Assembly: GCF_900110505.1 (NCBI RefSeq)
Contig: NZ_FODZ01000005.1
Location: forward strand, 124,001-188,000
Length of the DNA stretch: 64,000 bases
From: Luteibacter sp. UNC138MFCol5.1
GTDB taxonomy: Bacteria > Pseudomonadota > Gammaproteobacteria > Xanthomonadales > Rhodanobacteraceae
Reading direction: 5' to 3'
Below are positions 37,001 through 43,948 of the stretch, in pieces. Numbering within the stretch: the stretch's first letter is position 1; every line of letters begins with the position of its first letter. Below the pieces are notes generated by a model. The model did no database searches, was not told the origin of the DNA, and saw nothing but the letters and a program-made list of their open reading frames with translations. The translations under genes were made by a program, and so were the position numbers.

Positions 37001-37798
37001 CGCCTGCGCGTCGTCGCTGCCGTCGGCGAGGCCGTTCGCCTTGAAGTAATGCGATGCGTCGCTGACGCTGCCCGCCAGATCGTCGACGCGCGTGGAGACG
37101 CCATCGACACGGGTCGACAACGCGTCGACCCGAGTGGACACACCACCGACCGAGGTCGACACCTTGTCGAGCTGCCGCTTGTTCACGGCGTCCGTGTCCT
37201 GCGTGCCGTCGGCGACGTGGACGAGCTGGCGATCCTCGTTGACCTTGCCGATCGACACCGTGTTGGCGCGATCGGCGATCGAGCCGTCGCCGAGCGCGAC
37301 GGAATTCTTCGCGGTAGCGCGCGAGTCCGTGCCGAACGCCGATGCGGCCGAACCGCTCGCGTACGACGATTCGCCGATCGCCACCGCGCCCGTGCCGCTG
37401 GCACGCGCGTTCTGGCCGACCGCCGTCGACCATGCGCCATCGGAGCGGGCGGCCTGGCCGAGCGCGACGCTGTACATGCCGCTGCTGTCGGCGGCGGTGC
37501 CCACCGCCGTGCTGTAGTCGCCCGCGGCCTTGGCCGAGGTGCCGCATGCGAACGCGTCGGCGCCCTTCGCGACCGGCGACTTGCCCTGAATGCCCAAGAG
37601 GTAACCGCCGCAGATGTTGCCGGCCTGTGCCGGCGAGCTGCCCAGCGCCAGCACGATGCCGGCGGCCAGGGGCAGCGCGGCCATCGCGGCGCGCACGCGT
37701 CGGGACGCACCGCCCTTGCCGTTGGCCCGTGCCAGTTCCGAGGCGACGACCAGGATGCCGAGCGATTTGTTCCAGACCTTGCTGTAGATGGTATTCAC
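31001..37798 (-). CDS. Giant trimeric autotransporter adhesin (YadA-like head repeats, multiple necks, YadA anchor)
   Basis: A 2265-residue type Vc adhesin. The start is GTG at 37798 with GGGAGGAAGG upstream. The N-terminus MNTIYSKVWNKSLGILVVAS is an extended signal peptide region, ending near SSPAQA-GN. Most of the protein is YadA-head repeats of the form sxAxGxxaxAtGxxSvAvG, interrupted by seven neck motifs (for example NVAAGTEATDAVNKGQLD). A low-complexity Ala/Pro/Val spacer comes near residues 2040-2100. The last ~90 residues are the beta-barrel anchor (FDEYKRTVDRRFSNLNDRLN ... GGVGVGIGW, aromatic C-terminus). One head module occurs twice nearly identically (see the repeat entries). It is not a T2SS substrate: the barrel exports its own passenger. 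A terminator follows at 30933-30960. Confidence 0.93.
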   Translation of the reverse strand: MNTIYSKVWNKSLGILVVASELARANGKGGASRRVRAAMAALPLAAGIVLALGSSPAQAGNICGGYLLGIQGKSPVAKGADAFACGTSAKAAGDYSTAVGTAADSSGMYSVALGQAARSDGAWSTAVGQNARASGTGAVAIGESSYASGSAASAFGTDSRATAKNSVALGDGSIADRANTVSIGKVNEDRQLVHVADGTQDTDAVNKRQLDKVSTSVGGVSTRVDALSTRVDGVSTRVDDLAGSVSDASHYFKANGLADGSDDAQAVGEQATASGSGAFAGAQGASAFGSGAVATGQQATATGYGTVATGQNSAAYGAGAQATGPASVAVGGVAVGADGNPLVTHSGEPVETAATSAGVAGTAIGASAEASGFASSSLGVGAYASGAQGTAVGAVANAIGDYSTAVGTASAAVGVSSVAVGESSQATGEESVAVGGTAYGFIPTLASGVGSSAFGNGAWGSADYTTAVGWSSTANQLNATAVGALAGALDVDAVAVGFRSAAIGGQTTTVGTNSFVWGEGASAYGANSFIWGDNATGLGSATNIDGDDTTTVGANTSITGSGSTAIGANSAVFGDESTANGHGALATGTGASAVGASSLASGDYTTAVGQGSFAGATGATANGSGAVATGQQSTASGYGAVATGQNSAAYGAGSQANGPGSVAVGGNAVDDEGNALITNGGVPVDTGATTAAIGGTAIGASAQASGFASSSLGVGAYASGAQATAVGAVANATGDYSTSVGTQSAATGASSVAVGESAQATGDESVALGGTTFFGFIPALASGYATTALGAGAWATADYATALGWNSYAEGANSTSIGSLSYASAENSVALGVSSLADRANTVSVGGVGSERQITNVAAGTEATDAVNKGQLDASVNDATRYFKANGLNDGSDDAQAIGDYATASGSGAFAGAQGASAYGSGAVATGVNATASGYGSVATGEGSSASGANAQATGDRSTAHGSDAVASAAQNSAFGSAAQATGQRSTAVGASSRSVGDYAASVGNDSIANGESSVAIGGPANALYGTGYSILFNTEANGYGSTAVGAGSFARDYGTAVGLLATAGATRATSVGWSALSYQENATALGEFAIAYGANSTGVGGEATAYGDNSIAFGYRAGTANANTIAIGPHSIAVFEGAVALGANAYANSAGSVALGNNSLATRDNSVSVGASEPWMDTSGVVHEPFTRQITNVAAGTEATDAVNKGQLDAVSGSVTDATRYFKANGLNDGSDDAQAVGDYATASGAGAFAGATGATANGSGAVATGQQSTASGYGAVATGQNSAAYGAGSQANGPGSVAVGGNAVDDEGNALITNGGVPVDTGATTAAIGGTAIGASAQASGFASSSLGVGAYASGAQATAVGAVANATGDYSTSVGTQSAATGASSVAVGESAQATGDESVALGGTTFFGFIPALASGYATTALGAGAWATADYATALGWNSYAEGANSTSIGSLSYASAENSVALGASSLADRANTVSVGDVGSERQITNVAAGTEATDAVNKGQLDAVSGSVTDATRYFKANGLNDGSDDAQALADQATASGSGAFAGAQGASAYGSGAVATGQQATATGYGAVALGQNSAAYGAGSQANGPGSVAVGGNAVDEDGNALIADGNGNPVDTGATTAAVGGTAVGASAQAGGFAATSVGVGAFASGDQSTALGAVANATGDYATAVGTATTASGAGSVAVGGPSNLPGVGLIYTGATGDSAAAFGAGAQATADYATALGAIAGAEGVGSTAVGYFAYAPGANATALGINSWASGASSVAVGDYSTATGSRSVAVGADATASAANSVALGTNSVANRANTVSVGSTTGTRQIANVAAGTQGTDAVNVDQLTALSDSVGSAQHYVAANGAGDGSDDASATGAFATATGAASGASGDMSTAIGAFATASRESATAIGASANAGAAGATAIGDSARALGANSVALGSGSLATRANTVSVGTAASNRQITNVAAGTQNTDAVNLGQLNSALSSAFSGTSNAAGNAVAMALGGGATMGANGLVGPTYRVQGAQYGSVGDAVGALDGALGSLNNRVGALESKSGTGGSTIPGGTPPRGGSTATIAAKATTTAAVPQEVAAAVAAPVAAGSPVAAAAVPIAPAAIDGGNAPITNVAPGVAPTDAANVSQVDQALTTAKSYADQGDAATLNSAKQYTDQRFGDVVSGGAFDEYKRTVDRRFSNLNDRLNKVGAMGAAMSQMAFSAQGVNGDNRLGVGVGGYKGQGALSVGYSRSISSNAALTFGAAVSGGESSGGVGVGIGW
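33273..34053 (-). repeat. Direct repeat copy 1 inside the giant autotransporter gene
   Basis: This 781-bp stretch is nearly identical to 35184-35964 at a constant offset of 1911 bp, with only scattered single-base changes seen by eye. It encodes residues about 1249-1509, from the neck GTEATDAVNKGQLD side back to the ATGATANGSGAVATGQQS head segment. A looser match extends about 150 bp further to the left at an offset of 1920. Confidence 0.85.
35184..35964 (-). repeat. Direct repeat copy 2 inside the giant autotransporter gene
   Basis: Partner of the repeat at 33273-34053, encoding residues about 612-872. The offset of 1911 bp is exactly 637 codons, so recombination between copies would delete or duplicate an in-frame block. 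Two further, more diverged copies of the same module lie near 32700-33110 and 36560-36990. Confidence 0.85.
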
Positions 37799-37989
37799 GT
37801 CAACCTTCCTCCCGGAAATGTCCGCATGTGGGCGATCGGAGCGCGGGTGCGCGGCGCGCTGCCCGTCACCGGTCCGTCGCGACCGCGGCGGACGATGTGT
37901 GTGTCCTGATGACCGGCGGCGACGCCGTCGGCCGATGAAACCGTTCGATGTGTCCCCTGCCCGCGAGGCGGGCCCCCTTGCCGAACGTC

Positions 37990-38013
37990 GAGGCCCCGGC
38001 GAACTGGGGCCTC
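37990..38013. terminator. Hairpin downstream of the PA-domain metalloprotease gene
   Basis: GAGGCCCC (37990-37997), an 8-base loop, GGGGCCTC (38006-38013) form an 8-bp GC stem 15 bases past the metalloprotease stop on the minus strand. No clear T-tract is present on that strand, so termination may be partial. The remaining intergenic stretch 37799-37989 shows no gene. Confidence 0.4.
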
Positions 38014-38027
38014 TTCGTCGTCGTGCG

Positions 38028-39995
38028 TTACTGCGTGTACACGCCCAGCACCGAAACGCCGGAGTACGCCTTCACGCCCTTCACGGTCAGCGTCCAGACG
38101 CCCGCCGCCGGATTGCCGGCGGTGAAGGCCTCGCTGTTGCCGGGCTTGTTCGGCTGCGTCTTCACGGCGCCCTTCGGATCGGTCACCGAGATCGAGACGT
38201 CGCCCGACCCGCCGAACGTGCGCAGGCTGAGCGTCTTCGCCCGTGCCGGTACGTCGAGCGTGTAGACCACCGTCGAGCCCGCGGCGCCCTTCTGGTTGGC
38301 CAGCGCCTTGTTGTTGCTGAGCGCGATACCCGGAGGAGCCGGCGGCGGACCGAACGCGGCGTACTGCTTCTGGGTTTCCGCGTCGGAGAGGCAGGCGTTC
38401 AGGCTGGATGCCTGGCCGGCCGTGACCAGGCCGTCGCTGGCGAGCTTCGCGGCGTACGCCGTGATACCCGCACGGTACGCGCCCACGTCGGCCGAGTTCT
38501 CGGCGATGATCTTCGCGTTGGCGATCACGTTCGCACCGATGACGAGGCCGCCCGGGACGAGCCGCGGGATACCGGTGTCGCAGGTGAGCAGCGTCTGGTT
38601 GCTGCGATCGATGCCCCAGCCGATGTCCTGGAACAGCGCCGGGGTCAGATCGAGGTCGATCTCGCCGCGGAGGTCCTGGTTGATCGCGTACTCCATGATC
38701 GCGTTCGGCGTCAGGCGCGTGTCGTAGTGCGAGAAGGACGAGCCGGGCGAGAGCGTCGCCGGCGCGTAGATCAGCACACCGTCGGCGTTCGTGCCGGCGA
38801 GGCCGGTGCCTTTGCCGACGCTGCCCGTGAGGCCCGCGAGATTCGCCTTGAGCTTCGCGCCATCGACCTGGCTCACGAGGATCACGGGAATGTTCACCGG
38901 CGACGCCGGCGTGCCGCCCGGCGTGACGCCCGCCGCCTGGTTGTTCGCCAGGAGCACGGCCGTGGCACCGGCCGCCTGCGCGTTGAGCGACTTCACGGTG
39001 AAGTCGCACGAGCCACGATCGATCAGCGCGACCTTGCCGGCGACCGCGGACGCGTTCGTGATCGCGGCGCAGCCGTCGTTCGGCACGGCCTGGGCGACGC
39101 TGCCCGTGAAGTTCGACGCGGTGGCGGTCGGGCCGAAGCTGGCTTGCGCGTAGCCGTATTCGCCCACGGCGGCGGCCGGGGCGGTGACGCGATAGACGTC
39201 GGGCAGACCCAGCGCGAGCGGTGCCTCGGCGATCACCGTCGCGCCGGAGAAGGCGAGATGGCCGTCGTCGAGCGCGGCGCTGACGCGCTGTGCCGGGGTG
39301 AGGTCGTTCCAGAGCACGCCGTCGTGCTTGACGTAGGTGCCGTAGATGTTCGGATACGAACCGGCGCCGCCCGGGAAGTCCTCACCGGTGGAGAGGTCGG
39401 TCAGGTCGAGGAAGCCGAGACCGTGACCCATCTCGTGCAGCACCACGTTGAGGAAATCGATCTGTCCCGCCGGGACCTGGTGATCGAGACCCATGTACCA
39501 CTTCGAGCCTTCGATGCAACCCGGCGAGCCGAGCGCGCCGTTGAACTGGCTCTGGATGTCGGCGTTACCCGGATCGAGGTCCTCGCCCGCGAGCGCGTCG
39601 GCGGTGGGACCCGCGTACCACGTATTGGCGAGCGCGCCGGCCGGCAGCGTGGCGCCCGCGTCGAAGGTGAAGACGGAAAGCGGACCGGACGAACCGAGCA
39701 CGCCACCGGTGGCGTCGCATTCGAGCGGTTCGAACGTGGCGTTGTTGATGATCGTCACGTTGCTCTTGAGATAGGAGCCATGGATCTGCGCGGCGAACTT
39801 GAACACGTTCAGGGCCTGCTGGCCGAACGTCGTGCCCGGATTGCCGCCGACCGGGGTGGCCGGCGTGGGATCGTCGAGGCCCTGGCCGGTGCCGACGTCC
39901 TGGTTGACGATCTTGATCTCGGCGGCGTTGGCGCTGATCGCGCCGCACAGTCCGGCCGTGAGAAGGGCGGAGTAGAGAAGGCCGCGGCGGATCAT
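38028..39995 (-). CDS. Exported metalloprotease with inserted PA domain and C-terminal PPC-like domain
   Basis: A 655-residue secreted protease with signal peptide MIRRGLLYSALLTAGLCGAI ending near SANA-AE. The zinc motif HEMGHGLGFLD spans residues 187-197 (His187, Glu188, His191, Asp197 as candidate third ligand). A PA (protease-associated) domain lies between the halves of the catalytic region, about 285-400 (AGKVALIDRGSCDFTVKSLN, GATAVLLANNQ, PVILVSQVDG). The protein then returns to protease sequence (TPNAIMEYAINQD, LTPALFQDIGWG). The last ~95 residues form a beta-domain (LSLRTFGGSGDVSISVTD ... YSGVSVLGVYTQ) like those on the S8 proteases at 48.7-52.3 kb. Its ATG overlaps the stop of the small gene upstream (ATGA). 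Likely T2SS cargo, by inference. Confidence 0.85.
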   Translation of the reverse strand: MIRRGLLYSALLTAGLCGAISANAAEIKIVNQDVGTGQGLDDPTPATPVGGNPGTTFGQQALNVFKFAAQIHGSYLKSNVTIINNATFEPLECDATGGVLGSSGPLSVFTFDAGATLPAGALANTWYAGPTADALAGEDLDPGNADIQSQFNGALGSPGCIEGSKWYMGLDHQVPAGQIDFLNVVLHEMGHGLGFLDLTDLSTGEDFPGGAGSYPNIYGTYVKHDGVLWNDLTPAQRVSAALDDGHLAFSGATVIAEAPLALGLPDVYRVTAPAAAVGEYGYAQASFGPTATASNFTGSVAQAVPNDGCAAITNASAVAGKVALIDRGSCDFTVKSLNAQAAGATAVLLANNQAAGVTPGGTPASPVNIPVILVSQVDGAKLKANLAGLTGSVGKGTGLAGTNADGVLIYAPATLSPGSSFSHYDTRLTPNAIMEYAINQDLRGEIDLDLTPALFQDIGWGIDRSNQTLLTCDTGIPRLVPGGLVIGANVIANAKIIAENSADVGAYRAGITAYAAKLASDGLVTAGQASSLNACLSDAETQKQYAAFGPPPAPPGIALSNNKALANQKGAAGSTVVYTLDVPARAKTLSLRTFGGSGDVSISVTDPKGAVKTQPNKPGNSEAFTAGNPAAGVWTLTVKGVKAYSGVSVLGVYTQ

Positions 39996-40429
39996 CGGGT
40001 CGCCTCCGGTGCCTGCGGCGCGGCCGGAGCGGCTGCGTCGTCGTGCCTGATGGTGATCGTGCCGTCCGCGGCGCGCGTGGCCACGAGGCTCGTCATGCGC
40101 GACTGCGGAAGCCGCGCGCCCGTGGCCTTCACGCCGTTGCCGAGGGTCACCTTGCGCAGCGTCGTCTTCGCGTCGGCGTTGGTCAGCGGCTGGCCCGACA
40201 GCGCCGAGAGCCGTGCCTGGCGCGCCTGGAAGGCCTGGGAATAGGCCGCGCGTTCGGCGGCGGTCGGCTCGCGAAGCTTGCCGGTCGCGGGATCGATGGC
40301 CACCTGCACGCCGGCGGCGCGCGGCGCAGGCTGTGCCTGCGGTGTGTCGGCGGCGTGCGCCGCTCCCGCGACGAAGAACATGCCCGTCAGCACGAGGCCC
40401 ATGGCCTGTGCCAGTGTTCGTGAAGTCAT
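39992..40429 (-). CDS. Small exported protein coupled to the PA-domain metalloprotease
   Basis: A 145-residue protein with a signal peptide (MTSRTLAQAMGLVLTGMFFV, cleavage near AHA-AD). The mature part is low in hydrophobics: a segment VAIDPATGKLREPTAAERAA, then a basic stretch and an acidic/Pro/Ala-rich tail. The 'DPxTGxLRxPTxAE' pattern occurs in small exported proteins of this lineage whose function I cannot name. AGGGAGGT precedes the start by about 7 bases, and the last codons overlap the protease ATG (ATGA), so protease translation is coupled to it. A role as propeptide-like chaperone or inhibitor is possible but unproven. Confidence 0.7.
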   Translation of the reverse strand: MTSRTLAQAMGLVLTGMFFVAGAAHAADTPQAQPAPRAAGVQVAIDPATGKLREPTAAERAAYSQAFQARQARLSALSGQPLTNADAKTTLRKVTLGNGVKATGARLPQSRMTSLVATRAADGTITIRHDDAAAPAAPQAPEATR

Positions 40430-41011
40430 TACCAGTACCTCCCTAGTGCGGCGCCGGGACCCCTCCCTGCACGCCCACCGGCGAAGACCCCCTCGCCGGC
40501 GTAAACACTCGAGGATCGGACGTTCCCCACAACGTCAAACCCTGCCCGCCGCCGCGCCTCGCGCGACGGCGACGATTCATGACGTGGTGGGACAGCCGGC
40601 GAAACCGGCGGGGTGCGATGCGACGAACGGCCCGGGCGAACGGCCCGGAAGGTGCGAGCGGACGAACGCGCTCACGGTCGTACGGTTTACCATCTGCACT
40701 ACCCCTTGCCCCGTGGTACTGCCTTCAGACGGCCACTTGCAGGCCGTCTTCCCTTTTGATGCCCGTGGCGGGCACCCCCTGCGAAAAGGTGTTTAAGCGC
40801 GGCGTCTTTTTGACGCCCGTCGTTGGAACGTAGCAGCACGAAAATGCGAACGTCAATCTTTTGACTCCCGATGTCGTGTCGTCCGAATGGCCTATGCGAA
40901 AATCCCGGCGAAACGCGTTTTCCAGGGGCAAAGGCGCGGCGATTCATGGCCTTGCGTCTCGATAACGCACGCCTCCTTCAGTCAACGAAACGAACCAAAG
41001 CGAAAGAAAAC
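40430..41011. other. 582-bp divergent intergenic region with several hairpins
   Basis: The region between the small exported gene (minus) and tatD (plus) has no convincing gene but is unusually structured. Perfect hairpins are: CCGGCGA/TCGCCGG at 40478-40499, in the minus-strand leader; GACGGCC/GGCCGTC at 40728-40748 followed by TTCCCTTTT on the plus strand; TGCCCG/CGGGCA at 40760-40774; and GGCGTC-TTTTT-GACGCC at 40801-40817. A 68-codon open frame on the minus strand (40725-40931) overlaps the last three, with no supporting homology. The region is less GC-rich near 40840-40870 and 40980-41010, where the tatD promoter would lie. Confidence 0.5.
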
Positions 41012-41797
41012 ATGGACTTGATCGACATCGGCGCGAATCTCACCCACGAATCCTTTCGTCAGGATTTTGACGACGTGCTCGACCGCGCCAGCGCGCATGG
41101 CGTCGGGCGCATGGTGGTCACGGGCGCGTCGCGCGAGGGAAGCGTGCACGCCCTCGAGATCGCACGGGCGAGTGGAGGGAGGCTCTTCTCGACGGCCGGC
41201 GTGCATCCGCACCATGCGATCGAGTACGACGACGCGACCGACGCGTTCCTGCGCGAGATCGCCGTGCAGCCGGAGGTGCGGGCCATCGGCGAGACCGGCC
41301 TCGACTACAACCGCAACTATTCGCCCCGCGACGTGCAGCGCGAGGTCTTCGAGCGCCAGCTGCGAATCGCGGTGGACCTGGGCAAGCCCCTTTTCCTGCA
41401 CCAGCGCGACGCGCACCACGATTTCCTGGCGATCCTGAAGCGCTATCGCGACCGGGTGCCCGCGGCCGTCGTGCACTGCTTCACCGATACCGGCGAAGCG
41501 CTGCGCGACTACCTCGACCTCGACTGCCACATCGGCATCACGGGCTGGATCTGCGACGAACGCCGCGGCGCCCACCTGCGCGAACTGGTGAAGCTCATAC
41601 CGGCGGACCGCCTGCTCCTGGAAACGGATGCGCCCTACCTCCTGCCGCGCACGATCCGTCCCATGCCCAAGGACCGCCGCAACGAACCCATGTACCTGGC
41701 GCACATCCGCGACGAGGTCGCGCGTGACCGCGGCGAGTCGCGCGAGGCGCTGACGGAGTCATCGACGCGCGCGGCGGAAGCCTTCTTCGGACTCTGA
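41012..41797 (+). CDS. tatD: TatD family metal-dependent DNase
   Basis: A 261-residue TIM-barrel nuclease using divalent metals; E. coli TatD is a 3'-5' exonuclease for single-stranded DNA and RNA that acts in repair and quality control. Family motifs are present in order: IDIGANLTHESF, AGVHPHHA, AIGETGLDYNRNYSP, FLHQRDAH, VVHCFTDTGE, IGITGWICDERRG and LLLETDAPYLLPR. It is very close to E. coli TatD in layout. The start at 41012 matches the family; the open frame extends upstream to 40871 without homology. Only a weak purine-rich AAAGAAA precedes it. It is not linked to tatABC here. Confidence 0.92.
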   Translation: MDLIDIGANLTHESFRQDFDDVLDRASAHGVGRMVVTGASREGSVHALEIARASGGRLFSTAGVHPHHAIEYDDATDAFLREIAVQPEVRAIGETGLDYNRNYSPRDVQREVFERQLRIAVDLGKPLFLHQRDAHHDFLAILKRYRDRVPAAVVHCFTDTGEALRDYLDLDCHIGITGWICDERRGAHLRELVKLIPADRLLLETDAPYLLPRTIRPMPKDRRNEPMYLAHIRDEVARDRGESREALTESSTRAAEAFFGL

Positions 41798-41836
41798 CGA
41801 ACGGGTGGGAGCCGATCGTATCGGCGTGCCCACCGC

Positions 41837-43495
41837 TCACTCCGAATGCAGGCCGGTCAACGCCGCCTCCGCGAGATCCACTTCGCGCACGAGCGTGCGC
41901 AGGGTCTCGTCGTTGATGCGATGCGAGCGCCGCAGCTCGAACAGCTCGCGGCGTTCCGCGCGAAGGGCCGCGAGACGCATCGCACGCTCCGTGCCCGCTT
42001 CGGCGCGTGCCTTCTCCGGCACATCGCCCTCCTCGCCCGCGGCTTCCAGGCGCTGCTGGTAATCGCCCAGCACGCGCGCCGCGACACGTGACGCCAGGGC
42101 GATCGCGTTCTCGTCGCCGTCGGCCTCCACCTTTTTCTGCTCATCGGCGATGCCGCGCAGCGCCGCCTCGGCGGCCAGCGCACGCGCCATCCGCTCCTCC
42201 CGCACGCGTGGATCCTCGCCGGGCAGATTCAGCTTGCGCACGGAGAGCGGCAGGCCGATGGCCCCGAACGCCAGCGTGCAGAGGATCACACCCGTCGCCA
42301 GGAAGATCATCAGATCGCGCGTGGGGAACGGCACATCCGTGCTCTTCATCAACGGCAGCGAGAGCACGCCGGCCAGCGTGATCGCGCCGCGCACGCCCGC
42401 GAGCGAGGTGGTCCACATGAGTCGCGTGCCCACCTTGGGCCGCTGCTCGCCCCGATGCCACGCCCTCAGCAGCACGAAGCGCAGCGAGATCCACACCCAG
42501 ACGAAGCGCAGGATCACCAGCGCGAACGTGATGGCGACGACGTAGGCCGCGAGATACCACAGCTCGCCTCCGCCGGCTTGCGCGAGGTCGAGCTTCGCGT
42601 TGCCGACGATGCCCGGTAGCTGCAGCCCTAGCAGAAGGAAGATCAGGCCGTTGAAGGTGAACTCCACCATCGACCAGACCGCCACGCTCTGCACGCGCGT
42701 CGCGACGTACGTGCCTTTCTGCATGTCGGTGTAGTTCATCGTCATGCCCGCGGCGACGGCGGCGAGGATGCCCGACACGCCGAAGTGCTCGGCGAGCAGG
42801 TACGCGGCGAACGGCAGCAGCAGGAGCAGGCCGACCTGGCTCGCCGGGTCGACTTCGCTGCTCCAGCGCACCAGGCGCCGGCGCACCACGCCGAACACCG
42901 CGCTGACGAACGCGCCGGCCAGCAGGCCGCCGAACGCCGTGACGGCGAAATCGCCGGTGGCGGACAGCAGTGAGAAATGGCCGGTCAGTTCGGCCGCGAT
43001 CGCGAACTGCAGCGCGACGAGGCCCGATGCGTCGTTGAGCAGCGCCTCGCCCGAGAGGATGTGCATGAGGCGCGGCGGCATGGGCGACCGGCCCGTGATC
43101 GACGACACCGCCACCGCGTCCGTCGGCGACAGCACCGCGGCCAGCGCGAACGCGACCGCCAACGGCACCGTCGGGATCATCCAGTGCACGAAGTAACCGA
43201 TGCCCAGGATCGTGAAGAAGACGAGGCCCACGGCCAGCGCGAGGATCGGACCGCGGAGCAGGAAAAGCTCCCGCTTCGGAATGCGCCAGCCGTCGGCGAA
43301 GAGGAGCGGTGGGATGAAGAGCAGGAAGAACAGGTCGGGATCGAATTCGACATGCATGCCGAAGGGCCGCGCGAGCAGCGCGCCCAGGCCGATCTGCAGC
43401 AAGGGAAGCGGCAGCCGCACGGGCAGGATGCGCACGAGCGCGCCCGACAGCGCGACGACGAGCAACAGGACGAGGATGGTGATGACGAGTTCCAT
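41837..43495 (-). CDS. Na+/H+ antiporter of the CPA1 family (YjcE-like)
   Basis: A 552-residue inner-membrane exchanger. The first ~400 residues hold about a dozen membrane segments with CPA1 signatures: FDPDLFFLLFIPPLLFADGW, ALAAVLSPTDAVAVSSITG, GEALLNDASGLVALQFAI (the NDASG ion-binding region) and GVRGAITLAGVLSLPL. A charged cytosolic C-terminal tail of ~130 residues follows (EQKKVEADGDENAIALASRV ... LFELRRSHRINDETLRTLV). Layout and tail match E. coli YjcE. The start at 43495 (MELVITILVLLLVVALSG) is by homology; no Shine-Dalgarno is evident. It is convergent with tatD, 39 bp apart. Confidence 0.9.
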   Translation of the reverse strand: MELVITILVLLLVVALSGALVRILPVRLPLPLLQIGLGALLARPFGMHVEFDPDLFFLLFIPPLLFADGWRIPKRELFLLRGPILALAVGLVFFTILGIGYFVHWMIPTVPLAVAFALAAVLSPTDAVAVSSITGRSPMPPRLMHILSGEALLNDASGLVALQFAIAAELTGHFSLLSATGDFAVTAFGGLLAGAFVSAVFGVVRRRLVRWSSEVDPASQVGLLLLLPFAAYLLAEHFGVSGILAAVAAGMTMNYTDMQKGTYVATRVQSVAVWSMVEFTFNGLIFLLLGLQLPGIVGNAKLDLAQAGGGELWYLAAYVVAITFALVILRFVWVWISLRFVLLRAWHRGEQRPKVGTRLMWTTSLAGVRGAITLAGVLSLPLMKSTDVPFPTRDLMIFLATGVILCTLAFGAIGLPLSVRKLNLPGEDPRVREERMARALAAEAALRGIADEQKKVEADGDENAIALASRVAARVLGDYQQRLEAAGEEGDVPEKARAEAGTERAMRLAALRAERRELFELRRSHRINDETLRTLVREVDLAEAALTGLHSE

Positions 43496-43740
43496 GAGGA
43501 GGGACGCTAACGTCTGGGAGGGCCGGGCATCAACACCTCGGCGCGCGCCAGCTAGCACGTACTGCACGCCTCGTCATGAGAAAACGGCGCGACATCTCCG
43601 GTGAACCGAAAAACTGCGACCTCGCTCGCACCTTCCCGCGTAACGCGCGTTACTCAGAATCCTTCCATATCCGCGCGACCCGGCCATCCCTAGCCTCTGG
43701 TCCCGGGAACCAATCGTCGTTCTTGGCTCCTGCGCTTTGG

Positions 43741-43869
43741 CCGCTCCTTCGGGAGCGGTCCTTTTTCAGCCACGACTCCCGTCCTGCTCCGCATGGCAGG
43801 ACACGCCCGCGACGCGCCATCGCGCGGGCGACCCCGGATTGCCGCCCGCTCCCACGGGCGGACCTTTTT
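43741..43869 (+). ncRNA. Candidate structured RNA: two T-tailed hairpins flanking two further stems
   Basis: Upstream of the response regulator and with no plus-strand gene before it for 1.9 kb are four consecutive hairpins. CCGCTCC-TTCG-GGAGCGG (43741-43758) has a UUCG tetraloop and is followed by TCCTTTTT. GTCCTGC/GCAGGAC spans 43781-43802 and CGCCCGCG/CGCGGGCG spans 43804-43830. CCGCCCG/CGGGCGG (43842-43861) is followed by ACCTTTTT. The T-runs follow the first and last stems on the plus strand only. This could be a small RNA ending at the first terminator, or an attenuated leader of the regulator gene. The rest of 43496-43948 shows no gene. Confidence 0.45.
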
Positions 43870-43948
43870 CGTCCGGTCGCAGCTTCACTACCACCCTGCC
43901 GAATTCGCGTATGTTAGGGTCCCGACAGAACAGCAGGGGAAAGGGCCG

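Noticed and set aside
31800-37100. Repeated short units suggestive of a CRISPR or minisatellite array
   Set aside because: The repeats are codon-phased, degenerate head-repeat motifs of a trimeric autotransporter in an open frame, without constant repeats and unique spacers.
32240-37909. A 1889-codon open frame on the plus strand opposite the giant autotransporter gene
   Set aside because: It is Arg/Ala/Asp-rich antisense translation of a GC-rich repetitive gene. The minus-strand product has a full signal peptide, head repeats, necks and anchor; the plus-strand frame has none of these.
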